Shown piece by piece: positions 44,261 through 53,696 of a stretch of 64,000 nucleotides of DNA. The notes under the pieces are model-generated. The model ran no database searches. It saw only the letters and a list, made by a program, of their open reading frames with translations, and was not told where the DNA came from. Source of the DNA: an uncultured Marinoscillum sp. (GTDB taxonomy: Bacteria; Bacteroidota; Bacteroidia; Cytophagales; MED-G16); the NCBI GenBank assembly GCA_902633975.1, contig CACPHX010000005.1, positions 17,481 to 81,480 on the forward strand. The letters are read 5' to 3'. Both the position numbers and the translations under genes were made by a program. The first letter of the stretch is position 1; each line of letters opens with the position of its first letter.

Positions 44261-44671
44261 ATGGATCCTTTAGAATTATTAGTTATGAATTTAATTGAAA
44301 GTCAAAGTTTAATTTTAGTTGCACAACTAATTGTGTCATTATCTGTTCTCAAAGTTTGGTTAATTAACCATAAACAACCTACTATGTGGAGAGGAGGAAA
44401 TTCAAAGACAATGAAGGAAGAATTTAGTACTTATGGTTTGCCTGATTGGATGATGTATACAGTAGGAGGTTTAAAAGTTGCTTTTTCAATTGGCTTGATT
44501 GCTGGTATATGGATTCCGGAAATTATTCAATTCTCTGCTTTAGGTATTGCATTTTTTATGTTTTTTGCTATTTTAATGCATATTAAGGTCAATGATCCAT
44601 TGTATAAATCCTTACCTGCTGGAATATTCCTGACATTAACAGTATTAATTGCTTTATTCGTTGAAAATTAA
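44261..44671 (+). CDS. DoxX-like small membrane protein
   Basis: A 136-residue membrane protein with four hydrophobic segments, fitting the DoxX/DoxD-like family. After the first helix comes MWRGGNSKTMKEEFSTYGLPDWMMY (about 46-70), the connecting loop with the YGLP motif common in this family, then VGGLKVAFSIGLIAGIW. Such proteins are linked loosely to redox or stress biology; no specific role can be drawn. The downstream lipoprotein gene starts within its last codons. Confidence 0.72.
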   Translation: MDPLELLVMNLIESQSLILVAQLIVSLSVLKVWLINHKQPTMWRGGNSKTMKEEFSTYGLPDWMMYTVGGLKVAFSIGLIAGIWIPEIIQFSALGIAFFMFFAILMHIKVNDPLYKSLPAGIFLTLTVLIALFVEN

Positions 44672-45866
44672 ATTATTTCTTTTCATTTTAATTTTATTTT
44701 CGTGCTCCTCCAGAAATGACTTTCGAAGAATCGGTGGAGTCGAATTTGCTGAGAGGTCTAGTGAGCCATACTTATACTCCTCCGGTGATGACCTAATTAT
44801 TTCATGGACTGAAAACAAATACGATACTAATTACCTGTACACTGCTGAATATTTAAGAGATAGTTGGGACAATAAAGAGTTAATTACCGATGGTCAGGAT
44901 TGGTTTGTGAATTGGGCTGATTTTCCTTCAATATCTTACAATAAAGTATCAAACGTAAAACTGTCCCACCATCTTCAAAAAAGTTCAAAATCAACATTTT
45001 CTTACGATATTAATTATCACTTTTTTAAAGATGGAAGGTGGCTTAATAAAAATAAACTTCATAATGATGAAACGAAGACTGAACATGGTTTTGTATCTTC
45101 TTTTCCTTATAAGGATGGTTTCGTTGCTACGTGGTTAGACGGTAGAAACACTAACTATGATAAAAAAGAAATGGATGGACACGCATCAGGGCCTATGAAT
45201 TTGAGGTCAGCATTTATTTCATCAAGAGGTGATGTTTATGAAAATCATCTTGTTGACGAGATGGTTTGTGATTGCTGTCAAACATCCGTAACTGTATCAA
45301 ATGGTATTCCTATTGTTGTATATAGAGATAGATCAAGAGATGAGAAAAGAGATATATCTATTTCAAGATATATTGAAGGAAATTGGACCAAACCCGTATC
45401 AATTCATGATGATAACTGGATAATTAATGGATGTCCTGTTAATGGACCAAATATTGATTCAAATGGTGATAAGGTTGTAGTATCGTGGTTTTCTGCCTCA
45501 AATGGAGTACCAAAAGTCAGTTTGAAATTTTCAAGAGATAATGGTATGACTTTTGGTAATAAAATAATGATTGATGATATCATAAACCTGCCAACAGGAA
45601 GAGTTGATGCAGAGTTTATTAGTGATGATGAAGTAGTTGTAAGTTGGTTATCATCTTTTGAGGGTAAAGGTTCATTATTTCTTAGAAAGATCAACATAAA
45701 TGGTAACCAAGGAGAAATTAAAAAAATAGATGATATTTCAATGGAGAGATCAACTGGATTTCCTCAGATTGAGAAGTTTCAGGGTGATTTAATAATTGCC
45801 TATACAGATTCTGGATCTGAGGAGAAGAGGATAAAGACATTTAAAATGTCTATATCATTACTTTAG
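44661..45866 (+). CDS. Lipoprotein with sialidase-like beta-propeller, unknown substrate
   Basis: A 401-residue lipoprotein. No ATG is available; TTG 44661 gives the convincing leader MKIKLFLFILILFSCSS, with lipobox Cys at residue 15, and overlaps the DoxX-like gene by eleven bases. The mature protein is a likely six-bladed propeller with Asp-box-like KFSRDNGMTFG (about 287-297) and repeated VVSWFS, VVSWLS and DGFVATWLDGR strands. A cysteine group MVCDCCQTSV (about 204-213) is unusual and may bind metal or form disulfides. It lacks a clear sialidase Arg triad, so the sialidase label used for relatives is not supported. It overlaps the convergent hydrolase gene by four bases. Confidence 0.7.
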   Translation: MKIKLFLFILILFSCSSRNDFRRIGGVEFAERSSEPYLYSSGDDLIISWTENKYDTNYLYTAEYLRDSWDNKELITDGQDWFVNWADFPSISYNKVSNVKLSHHLQKSSKSTFSYDINYHFFKDGRWLNKNKLHNDETKTEHGFVSSFPYKDGFVATWLDGRNTNYDKKEMDGHASGPMNLRSAFISSRGDVYENHLVDEMVCDCCQTSVTVSNGIPIVVYRDRSRDEKRDISISRYIEGNWTKPVSIHDDNWIINGCPVNGPNIDSNGDKVVVSWFSASNGVPKVSLKFSRDNGMTFGNKIMIDDIINLPTGRVDAEFISDDEVVVSWLSSFEGKGSLFLRKININGNQGEIKKIDDISMERSTGFPQIEKFQGDLIIAYTDSGSEEKRIKTFKMSISLL

Positions 45867-47824
45867 AAAGCTATATTATCAAGGTAGTAATTTCCTGTTT
45901 TTTTGAATGAGATTGAAATAGAGTTGATATTTTTATTTGATTTTTTAACTTCATATGTAGTAAGCATTATATCGTTTATCTTATTAAATCTTTTTTTAGT
46001 GAGATAATTGAATTTATAATTCTCCAATGAAATCTTATTATTTATTAATTTTAATTCTGTTGAATCAACAATTTCATTGTCAATTAAAAACTTAATATCC
46101 AAGTAAGATGAGTCTATTTCGTTGTAAATATCAAGAGTGAGATTATCCAAATAAGAATCATTTTTTAGTTTAAATGTTATTTTTGAATTTTTTTTTGATT
46201 TTATTTTTAGCGCTTTATTTTGTTGGCTTTTACCTCCCCTAAATTCTAGTTTTTCAAGTTTTGGTCGATCTATATTTTCAAAAAAAACAGTTGTGTTCTC
46301 ATTATTTGCAATGTCATTTCCCTCAAAGTTATTTTTAATATTTTTTGAAGCTTTTTGATATTGTGATAATATTTTAAGCTCATCATCGGTAGATATTTTA
46401 TATTCAACAGATTTATTTAATTTATTAATTGCATTTAAATCCTTTCCTGAGACATAATTAACAAAATTTATTAGGTAGTATGTTAAAATTTTTCTCTGTA
46501 ACCAGTCAGGAATAATATTTCTATAGTTAATCAAATATTTGCTTGGAAATCCGGTGTCACTATTACCCCATGAAGTATTAAATTGTGAATGATTTGCACC
46601 TTCAATTAGAATATTTGTATTTACTAGAGAATCAATTGAGTTAGTAATCCTGTTTGACTGCCTCATTCCAAAGAAACTTTCCTCATCTGAATCCATACTG
46701 CCTTGTAGACTTAAATAATTCATATTTTTTAATTCATAATTCCTACTATACCTATAGTCAGTTGGTGCTAAAGTAACGATACCTATTATATTAAAATCAT
46801 AATTAAATTTTACATTTCCATTATCAGGATATGTGCTTAGGTTATTAAATTTAGCTGCAAGATTTACTGCTTCGCCACCCCTTGAGTGGCCGATAAATAT
46901 AATTTTATTAAAATCTACTTTATTATATAGTGGTGAAAGAGAATCACTACTTAATTCCTTTAAATAAGATAAATTTTCTAGAAAGTGCCAGGACCTTGTA
47001 GTCATCTCTTTTCCTCTAAAATCTCCATCCCAAGAACCATTTAAAAAGTTTTGATCAACAGAATTAAATATGTATCCGTGAGATGATAAAAATTCTCCTA
47101 GATAATTATAACCGTTATCAGAGAATTCTTGCATGGAATGATTTCCATGAATTATAGATACAATTGGATACTTTTCATTTCCATCTGGAATCCATAATCT
47201 ACCGTTCAAAGGGATATTTTCTTTATTGAATCCCCAAAAAACCTCTCTCCAATTAATTTTTGATTGGTTCCAATCATCTTCCATTATATCTGAGGCATCT
47301 ATGCTATAAGATAAAAAATCTGGATTTTTGTACTCCTTTCTGTATTTATCTTTTCCTGTGGAGTAGGTAAAATAGTTAGAATCAGTGTCTCCTTTTTTAT
47401 ATTCAAATAAATCTAAACTATCACTAACCCATATATTTTCTTCATTGAAAAAATAATATGAAACTATTAATATAGAGAGCGTTGAATATATGATCCTGCG
47501 AAATTGATTTCTTAAAATATTAATAGTTAAAAGAAAAATTAATAATAAAAAAACAAGATAAATAGGGACTGGTATTGATGAGTAAATTGTTTTTTTAAGA
47601 TAAAATAGTACAATCACGGAGCTTATTTGAATTGCTGAGTATGAAATCAAATTCACCAATTTGTAAGAGAAAAAATAAAATAAAAGAAGAAGAAATGATA
47701 CAATTAAAAATGATAAAGATCCAATATTTATGGAACCAGTATTAATGGATGAAATACCTATTACAAAAAGTGTAGTGATTAAAAAAGATTTCTGAATATC
47801 ATCAAGATTATATAAAAATTTCAT
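45863..47824 (-). CDS. Membrane protein with extracytoplasmic alpha/beta-hydrolase domain
   Basis: A 653-residue protein. The first ~130 residues contain about five hydrophobic segments. From about residue 195 comes an alpha/beta hydrolase: GRLWIPDGNEKYPIVSIIHGNHSM (about 206-229), the nucleophile elbow IIFIGHSRGGEAVNLA (Ser near 312), a possible Asp in SLQGSMDSDEESFFG, and His in ILIEGANHSQFNTSWG (about 405-420). The pattern resembles chlorophyllase/cutinase-like hydrolases. The C-terminal ~150 residues look like a beta-sandwich. The fusion of a membrane bundle, hydrolase and sandwich is unusual. It overlaps the beta-lactamase-like gene start by four bases. Confidence 0.73.
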   Translation of the reverse strand: MKFLYNLDDIQKSFLITTLFVIGISSINTGSINIGSLSFLIVSFLLLLFYFFSYKLVNLISYSAIQISSVIVLFYLKKTIYSSIPVPIYLVFLLLIFLLTINILRNQFRRIIYSTLSILIVSYYFFNEENIWVSDSLDLFEYKKGDTDSNYFTYSTGKDKYRKEYKNPDFLSYSIDASDIMEDDWNQSKINWREVFWGFNKENIPLNGRLWIPDGNEKYPIVSIIHGNHSMQEFSDNGYNYLGEFLSSHGYIFNSVDQNFLNGSWDGDFRGKEMTTRSWHFLENLSYLKELSSDSLSPLYNKVDFNKIIFIGHSRGGEAVNLAAKFNNLSTYPDNGNVKFNYDFNIIGIVTLAPTDYRYSRNYELKNMNYLSLQGSMDSDEESFFGMRQSNRITNSIDSLVNTNILIEGANHSQFNTSWGNSDTGFPSKYLINYRNIIPDWLQRKILTYYLINFVNYVSGKDLNAINKLNKSVEYKISTDDELKILSQYQKASKNIKNNFEGNDIANNENTTVFFENIDRPKLEKLEFRGGKSQQNKALKIKSKKNSKITFKLKNDSYLDNLTLDIYNEIDSSYLDIKFLIDNEIVDSTELKLINNKISLENYKFNYLTKKRFNKINDIMLTTYEVKKSNKNINSISISFKKTGNYYLDNIAF

Positions 47825-48696
47825 GATAAAAAGTTATAAATTTCAAGAGAAATCTTTGCAAGAAAATCTGCTCCTTCTATATCATCTTCCAAATTTTTTG
47901 ATAGAAGCACTAGAATATATTTTTCATTATTCCCAATATAAACAATTCCGCTATCATGTCTCACACCACTTATCCAACCTGTTTTATGAGCAACTTCCAC
48001 GTTTTCAGGTAAATATTTTGGTATTATATCGTTGTATACTTGATCTTTCAGAATCCTAATCATTCTATTTGATGATTCATTATTTACTATTTTTCCCATA
48101 GCAAGTTTTTCGTAAATTATTAAAAGATCAGCTGCTGTAGTAGTATTACTTAATCCCAAATCAAAAGCCTTTAAATCACCAACACCTCTAAGTACTTTCA
48201 TATTTTTAGCTCCGATATTTTTCATTGTATTATTTACATCCTCTGCATTCAGGTAATCAATTAGAAGATTAGTTCCGAAGTTGCTACTCCTGGTTATCAT
48301 GTCGTATACAAGTTTGTCAGTTGAAATATATTTACCTAAGTTTTCATATATATCTTCATCGCTATCATCAAAAGATGATAATTCAAATTTACTACCATCA
48401 ACAATACTTGAGAATTCATTATTAATAAGTAAAGAATCATCAGAACTTATTTTTCCTTCATTAATTTTTTTGAAAAATTCAATCATTACAGGGGTTTTCA
48501 TTGTGCTTGCTGCGTGAAAAACTTCATTTTCATTAATTAAGATTGATTTACCATCACCCATATTTTTCAAAGCAATTGCAAATGTGCCCTTATGCGATTT
48601 CAATAAATTTTTTAATTTATTTTCAAAAGCATCGTAATCCTTTTCAGCGTTACAGGAGAATAATAGAAAAAAAAATAGGTAATAGTAGAATTTCAA
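47821..48696 (-). CDS. Class A beta-lactamase-fold serine hydrolase lipoprotein
   Basis: A 291-residue lipoprotein starting at TTG 48696 (leader FFFLLFSCNAE, Cys 15). The penicillin-recognising fold is intact: S-x-x-K in HAASTMKTPVMIEFF (Ser near 64), the second motif in RSSNFGTNLLIDYL (S-x-N, about 137-150), and the third motif HKTGWISGVRHDSG (KTG, about 237). The omega-loop Glu of true class A enzymes is not obvious, so it may be a peptidase/esterase rather than a lactamase. The short gap to the divergent class C-like gene (66 bases) and shared fold suggest two related cell-wall or peptide hydrolases. Confidence 0.82.
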   Translation of the reverse strand: MKFYYYLFFFLLFSCNAEKDYDAFENKLKNLLKSHKGTFAIALKNMGDGKSILINENEVFHAASTMKTPVMIEFFKKINEGKISSDDSLLINNEFSSIVDGSKFELSSFDDSDEDIYENLGKYISTDKLVYDMITRSSNFGTNLLIDYLNAEDVNNTMKNIGAKNMKVLRGVGDLKAFDLGLSNTTTAADLLIIYEKLAMGKIVNNESSNRMIRILKDQVYNDIIPKYLPENVEVAHKTGWISGVRHDSGIVYIGNNEKYILVLLSKNLEDDIEGADFLAKISLEIYNFLS

Positions 48697-48762
48697 TTAT
48701 TTTGAATATTTATCTTATCAATATAATTATTTTTAGATATCATTTAAATTAAATTATAAATT

Positions 48763-49890
48763 ATGCGATTCTTATTTCTTCTTTTTGTAAGTTTTAATGT
48801 TTTATCACAATCAGAATATTATCCTGGTAAAGATTGGGTTGAGCAATCACCAAATTCGCAGGGCCTAGATAATAAGCTGATATCAGATGCAATTCTTTTC
48901 GCAGAAGAAAATGAAAACTCAGTGAGTAAAGATTTAAGAATTTCTATTTTAAATTCATTTGGAAGAGAACCGGGTTATAGAATAAAAGGACCAACAAAAT
49001 TCAGAGGGGAACCCAATGGTCTAATTATAAAAAATGGATATATAATTGGGAAGTGGGGTGATGTAGAGAGAGTTGATATGACATTTAGTGTTACGAAGAG
49101 TTATTTATCTACTGTTGCAGCAATTGCTTATGATGACGGAATTATAAACTTGGATGACAAATTAAAAAAATATGTCTGGGACGGGAAGTTTGATGATCCT
49201 CATAACAGTAAAATAACATGGCACCATCTTCTCAATCAATCATCAGAATGGTCAGGAAGTTTATTTGGTACATACGACTGGGCTGACAGACCACCTAAGG
49301 GACTTAGTATTGAAGAAATTAAAAAACAGAAATTGTCAGAACCAGGAAAAGCCTACAAGTATAACGATGTGAGAGTGAATTTACTTTCGTTTTCCTTACT
49401 CAATGTATTCAGAGAGCCTCTACCTAAAATATTAAAAACAAGAGTAATGGATGAAATTGGTGCCTCGTCAACGTGGCGATGGTATGGATATGATAACTCA
49501 ATGGTAGTTATGGATGGAGTAAATGTCCAGTCAGTAAGTGGAGGTGGACACTTTGGGGGTGGAATATTTATAAACTCATTAGATCATGCTAGGTTTGGTC
49601 TATTATTCTTAAGAAATGGTCAGTGGAATGGAAAAAAAATAATATCAAAAGATTGGATATCAAAAATGAAAATTCCTTCAGAAAATAATCCATCCTATGG
49701 CTATATGTGGTGGTTAAATAGGGGTGATAGAAAATGGCAAGATCTTTCTGAAAATATTTATTACGGATCAGGTTTTGGTGGAAATTATGTTGTAGTTGTT
49801 CCTGATTATGATATAGTAATAGTAGCAAGGTGGATAGACTCCTCAAAAATTGGAGATTTTGTTAGAAAAGTTATTCAAGCTCATAAATAA
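48763..49890 (+). CDS. Class C beta-lactamase-like serine hydrolase, exported
   Basis: A 375-residue exported protein with a short signal peptide (residues 1-16, NVLSQ). S-x-x-K is TFSVTKSYLS (about 107-116), Y-x-N is YKYNDVRVNLL (about 200-210), and the third motif region is YYGSGFGGNYVVV (about 333-345), with GSG in place of KTG as in many esterase/peptidase members. It resembles the beta-lactamase/transpeptidase-like family rather than a proven resistance enzyme. It diverges from the class A-like gene and precedes the penicillin acylase by 50 bases, so the three form an amide/ester hydrolase group. Confidence 0.82.
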   Translation: MRFLFLLFVSFNVLSQSEYYPGKDWVEQSPNSQGLDNKLISDAILFAEENENSVSKDLRISILNSFGREPGYRIKGPTKFRGEPNGLIIKNGYIIGKWGDVERVDMTFSVTKSYLSTVAAIAYDDGIINLDDKLKKYVWDGKFDDPHNSKITWHHLLNQSSEWSGSLFGTYDWADRPPKGLSIEEIKKQKLSEPGKAYKYNDVRVNLLSFSLLNVFREPLPKILKTRVMDEIGASSTWRWYGYDNSMVVMDGVNVQSVSGGGHFGGGIFINSLDHARFGLLFLRNGQWNGKKIISKDWISKMKIPSENNPSYGYMWWLNRGDRKWQDLSENIYYGSGFGGNYVVVVPDYDIVIVARWIDSSKIGDFVRKVIQAHK

Positions 49891-49940
49891 TCATTAATCT
49901 TTCTGTTTGAAATTTTATTTGATAGTTGTAGATTAGATTA

Positions 49941-52286
49941 ATGAGATACTTAAGTTTACTCTTATCAACCATATTAATTTCTTGTAATTCTAATAAAAGA
50001 CTTGATATAGATGAATCTGTTGAAGTTTTAAGAGATGATTTTGGTATTAATCACATCTACGCAAAAAATCAAGATGATCTATTTTTTATGCAAGGGTATC
50101 TCTCTGCAAGAGATAGATTATTTCAGTTTGAGATATGGAGAAGACAAGCTACTGGAACCGTGTCAGAGATTTTTGGAGAGTCAGAATTAGAAAGAGATAT
50201 TGGAACAAGACTATTTATGTTCAGAGGTGATATAGAAGATGAATTAAATCACTATCACGAAGATGGGTATGAAATAATAACATCTTACACAAACGGAGTA
50301 AATGCATACATTAATGAGGTTTTGGGAAATCCTGAGTTATTACCAATTGAGTTTGAACTTCTTGGTATTGAACCAAAACTCTGGACACCTGAAGTAGTTA
50401 TTTCTAGGCACCAAGGACTTTTAGGAAATATTAATCAGGAGCTTAATATAGGCAGAGCTGTATCAAGAATAGGTGAAAGTAAAGTTAAAGAATTACTATG
50501 GTTACATCCAAAAGAACCATCGCTAAAACTAAATGATAAAATTCAAAAAGAGGATTTAGATAATGATATATTGGAATTGTATGACGCATTTAGGAAACCA
50601 ATTAACTTTAAAAGGGAATACATAAAACCTGAATATAGAGGTGATATTCAAGATAATTTAACTTCATTTGAAAAACATTTTGAATTTAATGATGAATTGT
50701 CAATTGGAAGTAATAATTGGGCAATTTCAGGAAATAAATCTCAAAGTGGATTCCCTATCCTTGCAAATGACCCTCACAGAAGTATTGTTGCACCATCATT
50801 AAGATACCTCTCTCATCTTGTTGCTCCAGGTTGGAATGTAATTGGTGGTGGAGAACCAGAAATTCCTGGCATATCAATTGGTCACAATGGCTTTGGAGCT
50901 TGGGGTTTGACTGTTTTCAGGACAGATGCTGAAGATCTGTACGTATATGAATTAGATCCAAATGACAAAGAAAAATATTGGCACAAAGGGGAGTGGTTAA
51001 CCTTTAAAACTATAAAAGAATCTATTAAAGTAAAGGGAATGAATGATCAGAATGTAGATTTAAGATATTCGATTCATGGTCCTGTTACATTTATTGATAG
51101 TATAAGAAATAAAGGATATTCAGTAAGATGTGGTTGGTTAGAAGTTGGAGGATCACCGTATCTTGCTTCATTAAGAATGAACCAATCTAATTCCTGGGAG
51201 GAATTCAGAGAGGCATGTAACTTTAGTAATATTCCAGGTGAGAATATGGTTTGGGCAGACAGAGAAGGAAATATAGGTTGGCAGTCAGTCGGTATTGCAC
51301 CAATAAGAAATACACACAGTGGTCTTGTCCCGGTTATGGGTGATGGAAATTATGAGTGGGAAGGGTATCTACCGATCATCGAAAAACCAAATATATTTAA
51401 TCCTGAGAATGAGTTTTTTGCTACAGCTAATCAAAATGTAACCCCAAGTTCCTATGATAAGTGGAATGCAATCGGATTTTCTTGGTCTGACCCTTACAGG
51501 GGAGATAGAGTTAATCAAGTTCTTGAAAAAGGATCAAATTTAACTATGGATGATATGATAAGTCTGCAGGTCGATTATCTTTCAATTCCATCAATTCAAA
51601 TAATTGAAATGTCTAATAATTTGGAATTGATTGAGCCATACAAATCCTATCTCCAAAAACTTAAATTTTGGAATAACAAATTAAAAAAAAGTTCCTCCGA
51701 GGCATTAGTTTATGTTAATTGGGAGAGGGAAATTATGAGGCAATTTCATATGAAATACGTTCCTGACCAGGTAAAAGACATCATAGATGTTCAATTATAT
51801 AAAGTAATTCAAAAACTTAGAGAATTAGAATCAGTTGATAGGGATCAATTTTTAAAAGAAACATTTATTTCTTCCATTGATCAGCTTGATTTAGAGTTTG
51901 GTAATAATTATGATGATTGGGTGTATGGTCAAGATAAATACAAACACATAAAAGTAAAACATCCATTAGAAAGTATTGTTAATGATTCAGTAAATAAAAT
52001 ATTAAGTTTTAATTCTTATCCAAGAGGTGGTAATGCATATACCCCAGGATCAACAGGTTCTAATCTAAGTCAATCCTCAGGTGCAACTTTTCGTGTCATT
52101 ATTGACACAGATGATTGGGATAATTCAGTTGCCTCCAATGCTCCAGGTCAATCAGGAAATCCCGAAAGTAAATTTTATAGAAATTTATACAAAGACTGGG
52201 CTGAAGATAAATATTTTAAGTTGTTGTATTCCAAAGAAGAAATACTAAAAAATCTTCACAAGAGAGAAATATTTTACCCTAATTAG
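49941..52286 (+). CDS. Penicillin acylase family Ntn hydrolase
   Basis: A 781-residue periplasmic Ntn hydrolase with a lipoprotein-like leader (LLSTILISCNS, Cys 15). The alpha-chain part includes VEVLRDDFGINHIYAKNQDDLFFMQGY and ARDRLFQFEIWRRQATG. The self-processing point and nucleophile are in ELSIGSNNWAISG: the Ser before NNW (about residue 255) starts the beta chain. ILANDPHRS and PGISIGHNGFGAWGLT (about 311-326) are the next conserved pieces, and late FFATANQNVTP and GDRVNQVLE are present. Members cut acyl-amides such as penicillins or acyl-homoserine lactones. The true substrate is unknown. Confidence 0.92.
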   Translation: MRYLSLLLSTILISCNSNKRLDIDESVEVLRDDFGINHIYAKNQDDLFFMQGYLSARDRLFQFEIWRRQATGTVSEIFGESELERDIGTRLFMFRGDIEDELNHYHEDGYEIITSYTNGVNAYINEVLGNPELLPIEFELLGIEPKLWTPEVVISRHQGLLGNINQELNIGRAVSRIGESKVKELLWLHPKEPSLKLNDKIQKEDLDNDILELYDAFRKPINFKREYIKPEYRGDIQDNLTSFEKHFEFNDELSIGSNNWAISGNKSQSGFPILANDPHRSIVAPSLRYLSHLVAPGWNVIGGGEPEIPGISIGHNGFGAWGLTVFRTDAEDLYVYELDPNDKEKYWHKGEWLTFKTIKESIKVKGMNDQNVDLRYSIHGPVTFIDSIRNKGYSVRCGWLEVGGSPYLASLRMNQSNSWEEFREACNFSNIPGENMVWADREGNIGWQSVGIAPIRNTHSGLVPVMGDGNYEWEGYLPIIEKPNIFNPENEFFATANQNVTPSSYDKWNAIGFSWSDPYRGDRVNQVLEKGSNLTMDDMISLQVDYLSIPSIQIIEMSNNLELIEPYKSYLQKLKFWNNKLKKSSSEALVYVNWEREIMRQFHMKYVPDQVKDIIDVQLYKVIQKLRELESVDRDQFLKETFISSIDQLDLEFGNNYDDWVYGQDKYKHIKVKHPLESIVNDSVNKILSFNSYPRGGNAYTPGSTGSNLSQSSGATFRVIIDTDDWDNSVASNAPGQSGNPESKFYRNLYKDWAEDKYFKLLYSKEEILKNLHKREIFYPN

Positions 52287-53696
52287 ATGATGACTAGATT
52301 CTTATATATTGCAATTCTTTTAAATCTATTTTCATGTGGTACATCAAAGAATAATCCACCAAATGTTATTGTAATAATAAGTGATGACCAAGGATATGCA
52401 GATGTTGGATTTCATGGTAGTAAGGAAATTTTTACTCCAAATATTGATAGAATAGCTAAAAATGGAGTTGTTTTTTCTGAAGGATATGTCTCATACGCGG
52501 TATGTTCTCCAAGTAGAGCAGGGTTAATTACAGGAAGATATCAAAACAGATTTGGGTATACGCGTAATATTTTGCTTGCTCCAAATGATTCATTAATGGG
52601 ACTGCCTTTGTCTGAGCAGACTATTTCTGATGTTTTAAATAATGTGGATTATAAAACTAAAGCAATCGGTAAATGGCATCTGGGGGCACATAAATCTCTT
52701 GTTCCTGAAAAAAGAGGATTTGATGAGTTTTTTGGATTTTTAATTGGTGGACATAGGTACTTCCCAGAAGATCTTACCTTAAATGATTTAACCGAAGCTA
52801 GAAGACAGATGGATGGATATATAACGAAAATTTATGATAATGGTAAAAGAATAAATACCAAAAAATATTTGACAGAAGAATTATCAGATAATGCAGTAAA
52901 ATTTATTGAAGATAATTCTGATAATCCTTTTTTCTTGTATTTGTCATACAATGCTCCTCATACTCCCTTACAGGCAACAACTAGAGATTTAGAAAGAAAT
53001 AAACACATTGATATTGAAAAGAGACAAACGTACGCTGCTATGGTATCATCTATGGATGATGGAATTGGATTAATATTGGATAAACTTGAGCAAAAAAATA
53101 TTTTTGAAAACACAATAGTATTTTTCTTTTCAGATAATGGGGGAGTAGAGTGGTATAATTTTTCTGATAATGGACCTTTAAGAGGAATTAAAGGAGATTT
53201 TTTCGAGGGCGGAATAAGAGTCCCATTCACAATGCAGTGGCCAAATAAAATTAAACCAGGAACTATATATGATAAGCCAATTATTGCATTAGATATTTTT
53301 GCAACTGTTGCATCAGCTGCAAAAGCAGAAAAATATATTATTAATGAAATTGATGGGGTGAACCTGATACCATATTTAAGTGGTAAAAAATCTGGATCGC
53401 CACACGAATATTTATACTGGAAGAATCCTGACAAGGATATTGATGTGATAAGAGATGACAGGTATAAGTATCTTAGAATTAAAAATGATGAATACATATT
53501 TGACTTAAAAAATGATATAAGTGAGGAATCGAATATTATTGATTTATCTAAACCAATCTATGATAGATTAAAATCTAAATTCAAGTTGTGGGAAAAAGAT
53601 ATGATTGATCCTGTCTTTATGGATTTAGGCATGGGAAAAGAATATAATAAACTAAATCCAGATAGGTGGATCCAAGCTAGCCAAGAGAAACAGTAA
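52287..53696 (+). CDS. Second sulfatase lipoprotein (formylglycine type)
   Basis: A 469-residue sulfatase lipoprotein (lipobox in LLNLFSCGTS, Cys 17). The formylglycine Cys is C73 in YAVCSPSRAGLITGR. Other marks are ISDDQGYADVGFHG (metal Asp pair, about 31-44), GKWHLGAHKSLVP (about 129-141), HTPLQA and FFFSDNGGVEW. It differs from the sulfatase at 37970 in the site (CSPSR instead of CAPSR) and probably acts on another sulfated sugar. It begins directly after the penicillin acylase stop, and its 3' end overlaps the PhoD gene on the other strand by 20 bases. Confidence 0.9.
   Translation: MMTRFLYIAILLNLFSCGTSKNNPPNVIVIISDDQGYADVGFHGSKEIFTPNIDRIAKNGVVFSEGYVSYAVCSPSRAGLITGRYQNRFGYTRNILLAPNDSLMGLPLSEQTISDVLNNVDYKTKAIGKWHLGAHKSLVPEKRGFDEFFGFLIGGHRYFPEDLTLNDLTEARRQMDGYITKIYDNGKRINTKKYLTEELSDNAVKFIEDNSDNPFFLYLSYNAPHTPLQATTRDLERNKHIDIEKRQTYAAMVSSMDDGIGLILDKLEQKNIFENTIVFFFSDNGGVEWYNFSDNGPLRGIKGDFFEGGIRVPFTMQWPNKIKPGTIYDKPIIALDIFATVASAAKAEKYIINEIDGVNLIPYLSGKKSGSPHEYLYWKNPDKDIDVIRDDRYKYLRIKNDEYIFDLKNDISEESNIIDLSKPIYDRLKSKFKLWEKDMIDPVFMDLGMGKEYNKLNPDRWIQASQEKQ

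Noticed and set aside
47821..49890. True antibiotic-resistance beta-lactamases
   Set aside because: The folds match, but the class A omega-loop Glu and class C KTG are not clear, and the neighbours suggest peptide or cell-wall hydrolysis.
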